The notes: a model not told the origin generated them from the letters alone. Counted from the first letter of the stretch, positions 16,526-25,007 are shown. The stretch: 64,000 bases of DNA from Leyella stercorea (GCF_021531355.1 NZ_JADYTS010000003.1:62001-126000), one strand, 5' to 3'. Numbers and translations: made by a program.

Positions 16526-17299
16526 CTAATTTTTCTTCAGCCGCATATTTAGCTGATACAATGCTGCTCCGAATATCATCAGCGAGAAAACCACGCTCAG
16601 CCACACCCTGGTCATGTCGCCACCGTAGAATTCGCGTAGCGTCATGTCGTCGGCTCCGTGGTACATACGTTCCATAATATACGAAAGGCTGTTGTTGGTG
16701 AGGTGCATCACCACGCCCGGCACGATGCTGCGTGTGCGCACGTACATCCATCCGAGCATCAGTCCCATGGCGAAAGCGTTGAGCCCTTGCAGCATGTTTC
16801 CGTGTACCAGACCGAACAGTGCAGCCGATGTGACGATGGCAATCCATCGCTTCTCATTGCCCGTAAGGTCGAGCAGGCGGCGCAGTATGGCTCCACGGAA
16901 CACCATTTCTTCGGCTATCGGCACCAGCACGCCAATTGCTATGAATCCCATATCGTTGTGCATCATGCCCTTAAACATCTGCTTGTATATCTCGGGCAGT
17001 TGCAATCCGGTGGCATCAAGCGCTGCCGTAAGCGGAATGGAGGAACCGATGGTGAGGCATATTACCCAGAACAATGTGAACCATGGACGGGTGTTAAGAT
17101 ATATGCTGTTGAGCGGTGCCCATTTACGCCATCCGTACAGCGCTATTGTGATAATGCTGGCTGCGATAGTCGACACGATGTTCACCATAGGGGTGATGGC
17201 TTTAGTCTGAAAACCTATCATTGCTGCCATCATGCAGACATACTGTATGATTAGAAAAGCAACGAGATACCATGCCGTATCCAATAATGTACGTTTCAT
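16526..17299 (-). CDS. CPBP family intramembrane glutamic endopeptidase
   Basis: 257-aa polytopic membrane protein read from the ATG at 17299 (MKRTLLDTAWYL); an upstream ATG in frame would overlap the preceding gene and adds a non-membrane stretch. Motif 1 is EEMVFRG and motif 2 is FGLVHGN, the Glu/His active site of the Rce1/CAAX-like (Abi) CPBP proteases. Substrates in Bacteroidetes are generally unknown. It lies between ribF (19 bp upstream) and the helicase gene (40 bp downstream) in one transcriptional direction. Confidence 0.9.
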   Translation of the reverse strand: MKRTLLDTAWYLVAFLIIQYVCMMAAMIGFQTKAITPMVNIVSTIAASIITIALYGWRKWAPLNSIYLNTRPWFTLFWVICLTIGSSIPLTAALDATGLQLPEIYKQMFKGMMHNDMGFIAIGVLVPIAEEMVFRGAILRRLLDLTGNEKRWIAIVTSAALFGLVHGNMLQGLNAFAMGLMLGWMYVRTRSIVPGVVMHLTNNSLSYIMERMYHGADDMTLREFYGGDMTRVWLSVVFSLMIFGAALYQLNMRLKKN

Positions 17300-17318
17300 A
17301 AAATATGGGTTTTGATGG

Positions 17319-18218
17319 TTAATACCTATATGCCAGCGTCGCCTCACGGTCGCGCTGAAGCTGGGCCTTCAGCTCATCTACGCTGTCGAACTTCTGTTCG
17401 CCGCGCAGTCTTTTGCAGAACTCTATACGGGCATGCTGTCCGTATATATTGGCGTTGAAATCGATGATGTGCGTCTCTATAGTCTGTCGAGAGCGCTCGA
17501 ATGTCGGGTTGGTGCCTATATTGGTCATCGCCTTGATCCACGGACCGCCGTCTACGCATATTCGCGTAGCGTAAACGCCGTCGTTGGGCAATAGTTGGCA
17601 GTCGCAGTCGGGGCGCAGGTTGGCGGTGGGGAAGTCTATCTTGCGTCCTTCGGCAAACCCGTGCTCCACGGTTCCTTCTATTTCGAATCGCCGTCCGAGA
17701 AATGTTGCAGCAGTGCTTACGTTGCCTTCGGCAAGCAGTCGGCGCACGAGCGACGACGACACACGCATTCCCTCCACGTCAATCGGCGTGTTCTGCACCA
17801 CATTGATGCCCATGTCCTTGCCGTAGCGCACATAGTCGTCAAAGCCCTCAGCACGGTTGTGTCCGAAACGGTTGTCGTAGCCTATGAGCAGCGTGCCCAC
17901 ACCCAGTTGACGGTGTAGCACCTCAAGCATGAAGTCGTGAGCCGACAGCGCTGCCATACTTGTGTCGAAGTGGAGCACCTCGACGCGGTCGGCACCAGTG
18001 AGGTTGAGCAGTCGCAGCTTCTCGTTGAGCGGTGTGATGAGTTGCGGCACATAGTCGGCATGCACCACCTGGCGCGGATGTCGGTCGAAGGTGATTACCA
18101 TCGACTTCAGTCCGTCGCGGTGAGCCATTTCGTTGAGTCGGTTTATGAGGAACTGATGCCCCTTGTGTACACCGTCAAAGAAACCTATAGTAGCCGCAAA
18201 AGATGCGTTATGTTCCAA
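17319..18218 (-). CDS. ribF: Bifunctional riboflavin kinase / FAD synthetase
   Basis: 299-aa enzyme that phosphorylates riboflavin to FMN and adenylates FMN to FAD. The N-terminal nucleotidyltransferase domain carries GFFDGVHKGHQ; the C-terminal kinase domain carries the FPTANL motif within GRKIDFPTANLRP and the NIGTNPTF region. Length and domain order are standard. It lies between the HAD gene (30 bp) and the CPBP gene. Confidence 0.96.
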   Translation of the reverse strand: MEHNASFAATIGFFDGVHKGHQFLINRLNEMAHRDGLKSMVITFDRHPRQVVHADYVPQLITPLNEKLRLLNLTGADRVEVLHFDTSMAALSAHDFMLEVLHRQLGVGTLLIGYDNRFGHNRAEGFDDYVRYGKDMGINVVQNTPIDVEGMRVSSSLVRRLLAEGNVSTAATFLGRRFEIEGTVEHGFAEGRKIDFPTANLRPDCDCQLLPNDGVYATRICVDGGPWIKAMTNIGTNPTFERSRQTIETHIIDFNANIYGQHARIEFCKRLRGEQKFDSVDELKAQLQRDREATLAYRY

Positions 18219-18248
18219 TGGATTGATGTTGCTGAAATGTTTGTGTCC

Positions 18249-18863
18249 TTAAATCTCGTACAGCCATCTGTGGCCCGATGTCTCGTGCAGGGTACTGATG
18301 CCCGCCTTTTCGGCAGCGATGCAGTTAGCCTCGCTGTCATCGATGAATATTGTTTCGGCAGCATTGATGCCTGCAACGGTCAGAGCCTCGTTGAAAATCT
18401 CCACGTCCGGTTTTGCCAGATGCATTTCGTACGAGAGGAATATATGTTCGAAATAATCAGTGGCACGCAGTCCGCAAGCCGTGAAGAAGTAGTCGCGACA
18501 GCGGTTCCAGTGCATTGAGTTGGTGTTCGACAGCAGAAACAGTCGGTAGCCCTGCTGTTTCAGACGTGCCAGACGCAGCAGTTTCTCGTGCGGAATACCG
18601 GTGAGCAACTGGTTCCACGCCCATACTATGTCCTTGTCGGGCGTGTCGGTATGGGCAATGCGTCGCACCTCGTTGCAGAACTCGCCCTCGTCGATGTGTC
18701 CAAGCTCGGTTTCGAGGAACAGATCCTCAGTACGATGTTCCTCAACATACGAGGCAAGCACCCCGCATCCTATCTCTCTGAACGCATTGATACAGCGTTC
18801 CGGATTCAGCCCGACGAGCACTCCGCCCAGGTCGAAGATGATGTTCTTGATGATTTTGTCCAT
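18249..18863 (-). CDS. HAD-superfamily phosphatase
   Basis: 204-aa enzyme from the ATG at 18863; in-frame ATGs further upstream would cover the promoter. Motif I is IIFDLGGVLVGL (nucleophile Asp, with Gly in place of the usual second Asp, as in YihX-like members), motif II is LLSNTN, motif III the Lys of HLAKPDVEIF, and motif IV IFIDDSEANC. A cap domain lies between motifs I and II. YihX relatives act on alpha-glucose-1-phosphate or other small phosphates; the substrate here is not identifiable. First gene of the HAD-ribF-CPBP-helicase run. Confidence 0.9.
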   Translation of the reverse strand: MDKIIKNIIFDLGGVLVGLNPERCINAFREIGCGVLASYVEEHRTEDLFLETELGHIDEGEFCNEVRRIAHTDTPDKDIVWAWNQLLTGIPHEKLLRLARLKQQGYRLFLLSNTNSMHWNRCRDYFFTACGLRATDYFEHIFLSYEMHLAKPDVEIFNEALTVAGINAAETIFIDDSEANCIAAEKAGISTLHETSGHRWLYEI

Positions 18864-18872
18864 AACTATGTG

Positions 18873-18903
18873 CAAAATTACTGCTTTTGCGCTGAACGGC
18901 AAA
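18873..18903 (-). promoter_or_regulatory. Promoter of the HAD-ribF-CPBP-helicase operon
   Basis: On the minus strand TTTG (-33, 18900-18903), 19 bp, TAATTTTG (-7, 18873-18880): a full match to the Bacteroidetes consensus, 10 bp before the HAD start. Confidence 0.75.
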
Positions 18904-18942
18904 GAAATAGAGCGGTTATCAATAAAATTATTGCTTTTTTCG

Positions 18943-18973
18943 ATTGCCATTACATTTTAAATGTGTAACTTTA
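18943..18973 (+). promoter_or_regulatory. Promoter of citDEF
   Basis: ATTG (-33, 18943-18946), 19 bp, TAACTTTA (-7, 18966-18973). The same -7 variant precedes citX (24749) and occurs upstream of the aconitase gene (27577). Confidence 0.65.
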
Positions 18974-19029
18974 CCCACGTTAAACCTGATGATTTTATTT
19001 AACTTTTTAATAACATAACTGCTATACCT

Positions 19030-19311
19030 ATGGAATTAAAACAGGCTACTGCTGGAACCATGGAGTCCGGCGACATTATGATTCAGATTGCCCCGAGCGA
19101 CCGCCCGGGACTTGACATCCAACTGCAGAGTTCGGTTGCCTTCCAGTTTGGCGACCAGATCAAGAACGTGATACACGAGACACTCGAAGGTCTTGGCATC
19201 ACTCAGGCCGAGGTACACGCCACCGATAAAGGCGCGCTCGACTGCACTATACGCGCTCGCACCACTGCGGCTGCTGTAAGAGCAACGGGATGCGATGTGT
19301 GGAAAGACTAA
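19030..19311 (+). CDS. citD: Citrate lyase acyl-carrier protein (gamma subunit)
   Basis: 93-aa small subunit of citrate lyase. The conserved Ser that carries the phosphoribosyl-dephospho-CoA prosthetic group is S13 in GTMESGDIMI. The acyl group on this carrier is exchanged and cleaved by the alpha and beta subunits. First gene of citD-citE-citF; citE follows at 17 bp. The enzymes that make and attach the prosthetic group (CitX, CitG) are encoded ~5 kb downstream. Confidence 0.96.
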   Translation: MELKQATAGTMESGDIMIQIAPSDRPGLDIQLQSSVAFQFGDQIKNVIHETLEGLGITQAEVHATDKGALDCTIRARTTAAAVRATGCDVWKD

Positions 19312-19328
19312 CCTAAGAAAATATAACT

Positions 19329-20216
19329 ATGAGACTAAGAAGAACTATGATGTTCGTGCCTGGCAATAATCCTGGCATGATGCAGGACGCGTATATCTAC
19401 CGTCCAGACTCCATTATGCTCGACCTTGAGGACTCAGTCACTATGGCCGAGAAGGACGCTGCGCGCCTGTTGGTGCACAACGCATTGAAGACCATCGATT
19501 ATGGCACCACCGAAATGGTTGTGCGCATCAATCCACTAAATACTCCTTATGGCAAGAAGGACATCGAGGCCGTTGTTAAGGCTGGTGTTCACGTTATACG
19601 TATGCCTAAGACCGAGACCGCCGAAGAGGTTGTTGAGGTGGAGCGCGAGATTGAAAAGGTAGAGCGCGAGATTGGTTGCCTCGGCCGCACACAGATTATG
19701 GCGGCTATCGAGAGCACACTCGGCGTTGTCAATGCCTACGCCATCGCCACCGCTTCCAAGCGCATGATGGGCATCGCTCTTGGTGCTGAGGACTATTGCG
19801 CCAACCTTAAGACACAGCGCTCGCCCGAAGGTATGGAGCTGCTTATGGCTCGCCAGACCATCGTTGTGGCTGCACGCGCTGCTGGCATCGATGCTCTTGA
19901 TACAGTATATAGCAACCTCAACGACATGGAGACATTCCGCAAGGAGGTAGAGCTGATTCATCAGCTTGGATTCGATGGCAAATCGATTATCAACCCACGT
20001 CAGATTGAAATTATTAACGAGGTGTTCACACCTACACAGAAAGCCATCGACAAGGCCCTGGCAGTTATCGCCGCCATCAAGGAGGCTGAACGCAAGGGCT
20101 CAGGAGTTATCGCCGTTAATGGTAAAATGGTTGACCGCCCGGTTGTTATCCGCGCTCAGCGCGTGATTGACCTCGCCATGGCTTCGGGCGTAATTAAAGA
20201 GGAGGACTTGGCATGA
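19329..20216 (+). CDS. citE: Citrate lyase beta subunit (citryl-ACP lyase)
   Basis: 295-aa TIM-barrel lyase that splits citryl-ACP into acetyl-ACP and oxaloacetate. Hallmarks: MMFVPGNNPGM at the N terminus, DLEDSVTMAEKD (metal site), VRINPLNT, MAAIESTLGVVNAYAIA, ALGAEDY and GFDGKSIINPRQIE. Overlaps citF by 4 bp (ATGA), so the subunits are translationally coupled. Confidence 0.97.
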   Translation: MRLRRTMMFVPGNNPGMMQDAYIYRPDSIMLDLEDSVTMAEKDAARLLVHNALKTIDYGTTEMVVRINPLNTPYGKKDIEAVVKAGVHVIRMPKTETAEEVVEVEREIEKVEREIGCLGRTQIMAAIESTLGVVNAYAIATASKRMMGIALGAEDYCANLKTQRSPEGMELLMARQTIVVAARAAGIDALDTVYSNLNDMETFRKEVELIHQLGFDGKSIINPRQIEIINEVFTPTQKAIDKALAVIAAIKEAERKGSGVIAVNGKMVDRPVVIRAQRVIDLAMASGVIKEEDLA

Positions 20217-21754
20217 GCACACTGAAAGAAAGACAGACCCTCATAGGTCAGATGGCCCAGGCTATGGGCAAGAGTATATATAACGAAGTTGAGCCGAAGC
20301 TCAAGGAGATTGCTCCGCGTATGGAGTTGCAGCGCAAGAGCCCCAAACTCGTCACACTCGAGGAGGCTATTCGCCGCTCTGGTTTGCGCGACGGCATGAC
20401 TATCTCGTTCCATCACCACTTCCGTGGAGGCGACAAGGTAGTCAATATGGTTGTCGACAAGCTCGCTGCTATGGGCTTCAAGAACCTTCACCTTGCTGCT
20501 TCAAGTTTGCAGGACGTTCACGCTCCGCTCATCGACCATATCAAGAATGGTGTAATCACCGAGATTTCTACATCTGGTCTGCGTGGCGATTTGGCACGTG
20601 AGATCTCGCACGGACTTATGGAGCATCCCGTTGTGTTCCGTTCGCATGGCGGTCGTGGTGAAGCTATTGCTTCAGGCGAACTCCATATCGACGTAGCATT
20701 CCTTGGTGCTTCTTCATCCGATCCTCTCGGCAACGCCTGCGGATATTCGCGTTCGCCCAACGCCAAGAGTATCTGCGGTTCGTTAGGTTATGCATTGCCC
20801 GACGCTCATTATGCCGACAAGGTAGTGATTTTGACCGACGACCTCGTTGCCTATCCCAATACACCTAACTCGATTTCTGAGCACGACGTTGACTTCGTTG
20901 TTGAAGTGGACAGCGTAGGCGACTCTTCCAAGATTGCTTCAGGTGCTATTCGCGATACAAAGAACCCACGCGACATCCTTCTCGCCAAGCAGGCAGCCAA
21001 GGTTATTGTCAATAGTGGTTATTTCAAGGAGGGATTCTCTATCCAGACCGGTTCGGGTGGTGCTTCGTTGGCAGCTGTCAAGTACATCCGCCAGAGCATG
21101 ATCGACCAAGGCATCAAGGCTTCGTTCGCACTTGGTGGCATCACAGCCCACATGGTTAAGATGCACGAGGAAGGACTCATAGAGCGTCTCATCGACGTTC
21201 AGTCGTTTGACAAGGTTGCAGCAGAGTCATTGAAGAACGACCCAACACACAAGGAGGTTGCCTCTTACGAGTATGCAAGTATGCACGAGGAAGGCTCGGC
21301 TACCCACTGTCTCGACATCGTTATCCTCTCAGCCCTTGAGGTTGACGTTCACTTCAACGTTAACGTGCTCGTAGGAAGCGACGGTATTATACGCGGAGCG
21401 GTAGGCGGTCATCCTGACACAGCAGAAGATTCAGCGCTCAGCATCATCGTTTGTCCTATGCTTCGCGGTCGTATTCCGTGCATCGTCGATGAGGTTACGA
21501 CACTCATCACGCCGGGTCGCACAGTCGACGTAGTCGTTACAGAGTATGGCATTGCTGTCAATCCGTTGCGTCACGACATCGCTGAGCGTATGCGTCAGGC
21601 AGGCTTGCCTCTCGTTACACTTGAAGAGCTCCGCGACCGTGCCCTCTCTATCATCGGCACACCGGCTCCGTTGCCGTTCGGCGACAAGGTTGTAGGCGTA
21701 GTACTCAACCGCGACGGTTCGGTACAGGATGTAATCAAGAACATCGAAGAGTAA
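20213..21754 (+). CDS. citF: Citrate lyase alpha subunit (citrate-ACP transferase)
   Basis: 513-aa transferase that swaps acetyl for citryl on the acyl-carrier protein. It has the family's two-half CoA-transferase architecture; recognisable segments include SFHHHFRGGD, FLGASSSDPLGNACG, SGGASLAAVKYIRQS, ALGGITAHMVKMHEEG and the C-terminal VVTEYGIAVNP...RQAGLPLVTLEEL. Full length. Last gene of the first cit transcription unit; a terminator-like hairpin follows. Confidence 0.97.
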   Translation: MSTLKERQTLIGQMAQAMGKSIYNEVEPKLKEIAPRMELQRKSPKLVTLEEAIRRSGLRDGMTISFHHHFRGGDKVVNMVVDKLAAMGFKNLHLAASSLQDVHAPLIDHIKNGVITEISTSGLRGDLAREISHGLMEHPVVFRSHGGRGEAIASGELHIDVAFLGASSSDPLGNACGYSRSPNAKSICGSLGYALPDAHYADKVVILTDDLVAYPNTPNSISEHDVDFVVEVDSVGDSSKIASGAIRDTKNPRDILLAKQAAKVIVNSGYFKEGFSIQTGSGGASLAAVKYIRQSMIDQGIKASFALGGITAHMVKMHEEGLIERLIDVQSFDKVAAESLKNDPTHKEVASYEYASMHEEGSATHCLDIVILSALEVDVHFNVNVLVGSDGIIRGAVGGHPDTAEDSALSIIVCPMLRGRIPCIVDEVTTLITPGRTVDVVVTEYGIAVNPLRHDIAERMRQAGLPLVTLEELRDRALSIIGTPAPLPFGDKVVGVVLNRDGSVQDVIKNIEE

Positions 21755-21784
21755 AGGTAAAGTGATATATTTAAGTTAAGCTCA

Positions 21785-21850
21785 GAGAGTTTGGAGTTGA
21801 AAGCCATAGCAGGCTTATTGATTCCAAACTTTCTTTTTTTATTGTGAATA
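21785..21850 (+). terminator. Terminator after citDEF
   Basis: Stem GAGAGTTTGGA (21785-21795) with TCCAAACTTTC (21833-21843), including one G-U pair, enclosing an inner AAGCC/GGCTT hairpin and followed by a T-rich run. Confidence 0.65.
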
Positions 21851-21852
21851 AC

Positions 21853-21935
21853 GGAATAATTCCTGAAAACAGTACCTTAAAACACGGAATAATTCCTGAA
21901 AACAGCATGTAAAAACATGGAATAATTCCTGAAAA
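21853..21935. repeat. Three 33-bp-spaced GGAATAATTCC repeats
   Basis: GGAATAATTCCTGAAAA begins at 21853, 21886 and 21919, an exact 33-bp period. The core is a 5+1+5 palindrome. The last copy ends 8 bp before the -33 of the ATPase promoter. Degenerate copies (ATTATTCCTGAAATTCC, AATAATTCCTAAAG) occur at the 3' end of the ATPase gene near 23360 and after it near 23431. Confidence 0.85.
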
Positions 21936-21937
21936 GT

Positions 21938-21969
21938 CTTGTTTTGCTTGCTTTTTATTGTTATCTTTG
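21938..21969 (+). promoter_or_regulatory. Promoter of the DUF4143 ATPase gene
   Basis: CTTG (-33, 21938-21941), 20 bp, TATCTTTG (-7, 21962-21969), directly after the 33-bp repeats. Confidence 0.7.
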
Positions 21970-22013
21970 CAACTGTAACATGCAGAATATCAATAAGTAA
22001 AAGGAATTAATAT

Positions 22014-23393
22014 ATGCTATATAGAAAGTTTGCAAGACGTTTGGAGGAATTCCTCAATAATGAACCTCGTAAAATTCTGCTTGTCAATGGCGCAAGACAG
22101 ATAGGAAAGTCGTATATCATCAGATATGTCGGAAAGCAGCTGTTCAAGAATTTCGTTGAGATAAATCTGAAGGCAGACAAGGAAGGTATGGGCATATTCC
22201 AATCGGTGAGAAGTGTCGACGACTTCTATCTACAGCTGGGCGCCATTGCTGGCGACAAGCTCGGCGACAAGCAAGACACTATTGTTTTCCTTGACGAGAT
22301 ACAGAGCTATCCTCACTTGATGACCATGCTGAAATTTCTGAACGAAGAAGGCAGATATCGCTACATTGCGAGTGGTTCGGAACTTGACGTAGCTCTTGCA
22401 CAGACTCCATCCGTACCTATAGGCAGTATCGCTATAGAGCAGATGTATCCTTTGGATTTTGAGGAGTTTCTGCTTGCCATGGGATGTGGTCAGAATACAA
22501 TTGATGGAGTAAGGCGAAGCTTTGAGAATCGACAGTCGCTCAACGATTCCATGCACAACTATATGCTTCAACAGTTCAAACTATATCTGTTGGTAGGAGG
22601 TATGCCCGATGCAATAAACAAGTTTTTGGAAAACCGTAACATAACGCAAGTGCGCAGCATTCAGCGCGACATCCATACTCTGTATCGGATAGACGCTTCG
22701 CAGTATGACGAGGAGAAGAAACTTGTGATACGCAATATTTACGACCTTATACCTTCCAATATGGAGAACAAGAAGAAGCGTATCATTGTAAAGAACATAG
22801 AGGGAAAATCCGGACACAAGCAGTATAGCGACTATGCCGAGGAGTTTGAGTATCTCACCAACTCAGGTGTAGTATTGCAGGTGCGTGCCATAAGCAATCC
22901 TAAGTTCCCGTTGTTGGAGTCAGAAAGCAAGAATCTCCTGAAATTATATCTTAGTGATGTAGGGTTACTGACAAATTTGCTTTTTGGAACTAATGTCAAT
23001 GCTGTGCTTGGTGATGTGCTTAGTATAAACCTTGGGTCGGTGTATGAGTCGGTAGTGGCGCAGGAACTCCATGCCCATGGCTTCCAACTGCATTATTACG
23101 ACAACAAGCAGCGTGGCGAGGTCGATTTCCTTATCGACGACTATGATAGTCTTACGGTGTTGCCTATAGAAGTTAAATCGGGCAAGGACTATAAGGTGCA
23201 TAGCGCTCTCGACCGTTTTATAGCCACTCCCGACTATCACATCTGTCGTGCAGTCGTTTTAAGCAATGAACAGAAAGTGTATGATGATAAAGGCATAACA
23301 TATATGCCCGTTTATTACGTAATGTTCTTTAAGAATCTGTCTGTTGCAGACAGTGACTGCATTATTCCTGAAATTCCGACAGTGCCAGAATAG
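22014..23393 (+). CDS. AAA-family ATPase with DUF4143 (AAA_14) domain
   Basis: 459-aa protein. Walker A is GARQIGKS (residues 26-33), Walker B is IVFLDEIQ (~90-97), and a GSELDVAL sensor-like segment follows. The C-terminal DUF4143 part contains GEVDFLIDD...VLPIEVKSGKDYK, a PD-(D/E)XK-nuclease-like pattern. Such proteins occur in many paralogues in Bacteroidetes and have no established function. It interrupts the cit locus, has its own promoter and is bordered on both sides by ATAATTCCTGAAA-type repeats, which could mark it as an inserted unit (inference). Confidence 0.9.
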   Translation: MLYRKFARRLEEFLNNEPRKILLVNGARQIGKSYIIRYVGKQLFKNFVEINLKADKEGMGIFQSVRSVDDFYLQLGAIAGDKLGDKQDTIVFLDEIQSYPHLMTMLKFLNEEGRYRYIASGSELDVALAQTPSVPIGSIAIEQMYPLDFEEFLLAMGCGQNTIDGVRRSFENRQSLNDSMHNYMLQQFKLYLLVGGMPDAINKFLENRNITQVRSIQRDIHTLYRIDASQYDEEKKLVIRNIYDLIPSNMENKKKRIIVKNIEGKSGHKQYSDYAEEFEYLTNSGVVLQVRAISNPKFPLLESESKNLLKLYLSDVGLLTNLLFGTNVNAVLGDVLSINLGSVYESVVAQELHAHGFQLHYYDNKQRGEVDFLIDDYDSLTVLPIEVKSGKDYKVHSALDRFIATPDYHICRAVVLSNEQKVYDDKGITYMPVYYVMFFKNLSVADSDCIIPEIPTVPE

Positions 23394-23444
23394 TTTATTT
23401 TAGTTCCCCGAAAAGACGACATTTATAACAAAATAATTCCTAAA

Positions 23445-23478
23445 GTTGCCAACAATTTAAAAAATATGTATATCTTTG
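23445..23478 (+). promoter_or_regulatory. Promoter of the ECF sigma factor gene
   Basis: TTG-containing -33 (23445-23449), ~21 bp, TATCTTTG (-7, 23471-23478). The start codon is 38 bp further on. Confidence 0.6.
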
Positions 23479-23516
23479 CGATTTGATAAGATATTATTGC
23501 TATTTAGCATACTATT

Positions 23517-24074
23517 ATGAACACTGATTTTAAACATCTCGACCTTTTTACTCCCGAGGGCTTTCGTAAGCTATATGATGCTTGCTACGAGTCGTTGGCT
23601 GTCTATGCAGTGCGTATGACTGCAAACAGTGAGGCTGCCGAGGACATCGTCCAGTCAGTGTTTGTCGACTTATGGGAACGAAGCGATGAAATTGACGATG
23701 ACACCGACATTCGCGCTTTCCTTTATATGAGTGTGCGCCATCGTGCACTCGACTTCATACGCCACCAGAAGGTGAAGTGGCGTTATGCTGAAATGCTTTC
23801 GGGAATTCCCGAAGGCACAGACAACCCCAACGATGACGACGATTTCTTCACGGCTGAGGTATACCAGCGACTGTTCAATGCTATCGACGAACTGTCGCCG
23901 CGTCAGCGTGACATTTTCTCAATGTACATGAGCGGTAAGAAGAACCACGACATTGCCGATGCTATGGGCATAGCCGAAGAAACCGTACGTGTACACAAAC
24001 TCAGAGCCATTCAGTCGCTCCGCCAACGTCTCGGAACAAACGAACTGTTGCTGATGCTCACATTAATAGTATAA
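23517..24074 (+). CDS. ECF-type RNA polymerase sigma-70 factor
   Basis: 185-aa sigma factor of the Bacteroidetes ECF type. Region 2 is seen around SEAAEDIVQSVFVDLWER and AFLYMSVRHRALDFIRHQK; region 4 around ELSPRQRDIFSMYMSGKKNHDIADAMGIAEETVRVHK. No FecR-like anti-sigma gene or TonB receptor follows; the next 930 bp are non-coding repeats. Its regulon is unknown. The hydrophobic C-terminal end (LLLMLTLIV) is common in this sigma subfamily. Confidence 0.93.
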   Translation: MNTDFKHLDLFTPEGFRKLYDACYESLAVYAVRMTANSEAAEDIVQSVFVDLWERSDEIDDDTDIRAFLYMSVRHRALDFIRHQKVKWRYAEMLSGIPEGTDNPNDDDDFFTAEVYQRLFNAIDELSPRQRDIFSMYMSGKKNHDIADAMGIAEETVRVHKLRAIQSLRQRLGTNELLLMLTLIV

Positions 24075-24178
24075 GCATATCCTATATGATGTTATGTGGG
24101 ATAGTAGTAGATGTTTCTGCTATTTAAATGAAAAATGTGCGTCGGACGGGAGTCCGTCGTTCCAATATTTGCATTCCT

Positions 24179-24252
24179 AACCGCTCAAAACTGCGAGTTG
24201 AACGCACAAGGAAATCTTTGGCGCGAAATTCTCGAGTTTTGAGCGGTTTTTG
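24179..24252 (+). terminator. Terminator after the sigma factor
   Basis: A 14-bp perfect stem AACCGCTCAAAACT (24179-24192) / AGTTTTGAGCGGTT (24235-24248), extended inside by CGAG/CTCG and followed by T's. Confidence 0.75.
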
Positions 24253-24334
24253 TTATGTTGTTTATACTCAATGAGTTATTAGAATTGAGACGTTGAGGCG
24301 CGAATTGTCGCAACGTAAAAACGCTACATTTTAT

Positions 24335-24419
24335 GGCAAAAGGACAACTTTTGCACTCAGACTGTAGTCCTTTTGCCTTCCAACTGTAGCCCTTTTGAGT
24401 TGTAAAAGGACTACAGTTG
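24335..24419. repeat. CTGTAG(T/C)CCTTTT inverted repeats
   Basis: GGCAAAAGGAC (24335-24345) pairs with GTCCTTTTGCC (24367-24377). CAACTGTAG...CCTTTT (24381-24396) pairs with AAAAGG...CTACAGTTG (24404-24419). The motif ACTGTAGTCCTTTT appears in direct and inverted orientation, forming two adjacent hairpins with no coding content. Confidence 0.7.
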
Positions 24420-24558
24420 CAGGGGAAAGAAGGCTTGAATGAGCAGTAGGGTAGGGATGAACGTTGAAAAAACCATCAAAAACCGCTCACCAAATCTCTA
24501 TAATCAGATTTTTATTTGTAACACTTTTTTACTGCTTGTACAATATTTGCATCCCCCT

Positions 24559-24660
24559 CATAGGAGGCTATGACGTCCTCGCCGTAGTCTGCGCAAGCTG
24601 AATGTCAGCAAGTTATAGCTGATTGCGCAGACTATAGCGGGGACGCTATAGCCTCCTATG
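24559..24660. repeat. 102-bp cruciform-like element
   Basis: Outer 13-bp perfect arms CATAGGAGGCTAT / ATAGCCTCCTATG and inner 12-bp perfect arms TAGTCTGCGCAA / TTGCGCAGACTA (24585-24596, 24623-24634), with a degenerate paired GTCC/GGGGAC section between. It shares its core with the hairpin at 10533. Confidence 0.75.
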
Positions 24661-24724
24661 ATTTTACATTTGTCAAGCAAAGTAGTCTATAATGAAGGAT
24701 TGTATGAATTTTTCGCTCCAAAAA

Positions 24725-24756
24725 TTTGTTTGTTTCGAGCAAAAGATGTAACTTTA
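24725..24756 (+). promoter_or_regulatory. Promoter of citX-citCG
   Basis: TTTG (-33, 24725-24728), 20 bp, TAACTTTA (-7, 24749-24756). The transcript would carry a ~240-nt leader before citX. Confidence 0.6.
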
Positions 24757-24758
24757 CG

Positions 24759-25007
24759 CCATAAAATTAAATCTATACATACCACTCGCGTGAGCGTAAG
24801 TATCGAAGGCGGTTCTTTTCAGCATTTTATGGAAGGGAGTGTTGTCGTATTTACGTGGATAGTATTAAAAACCATTGCGGTGGATGCCCTCATTCCCTAT
24901 TCATTTTGCTTTAAGATCGCCCTCACAATGATAAAAACATTTGTGAGAGATACGTCGTATATATGGCTCAATGCCATTAGCCGAATAACCCTTTAAATAC
25001 TCATGAA
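24759..25007 (+). promoter_or_regulatory. Long leader of citX with closing stem
   Basis: About 240 nt between the promoter and the citX start, without a convincing gene. CCATAAAA (24759-24766) pairs with TTTTATGG (24825-24832), enclosing an inner CTC-GCGT-GAG hairpin, right at the predicted 5' end of the transcript. Nothing recognisable as a known riboswitch. Confidence 0.4.

Noticed and set aside
24658-24996. Open frame of 112 codons before citX
   Set aside because: It spans the promoter and leader of citX, shows no domain pattern, has odd composition and overlaps the end of a palindromic element.
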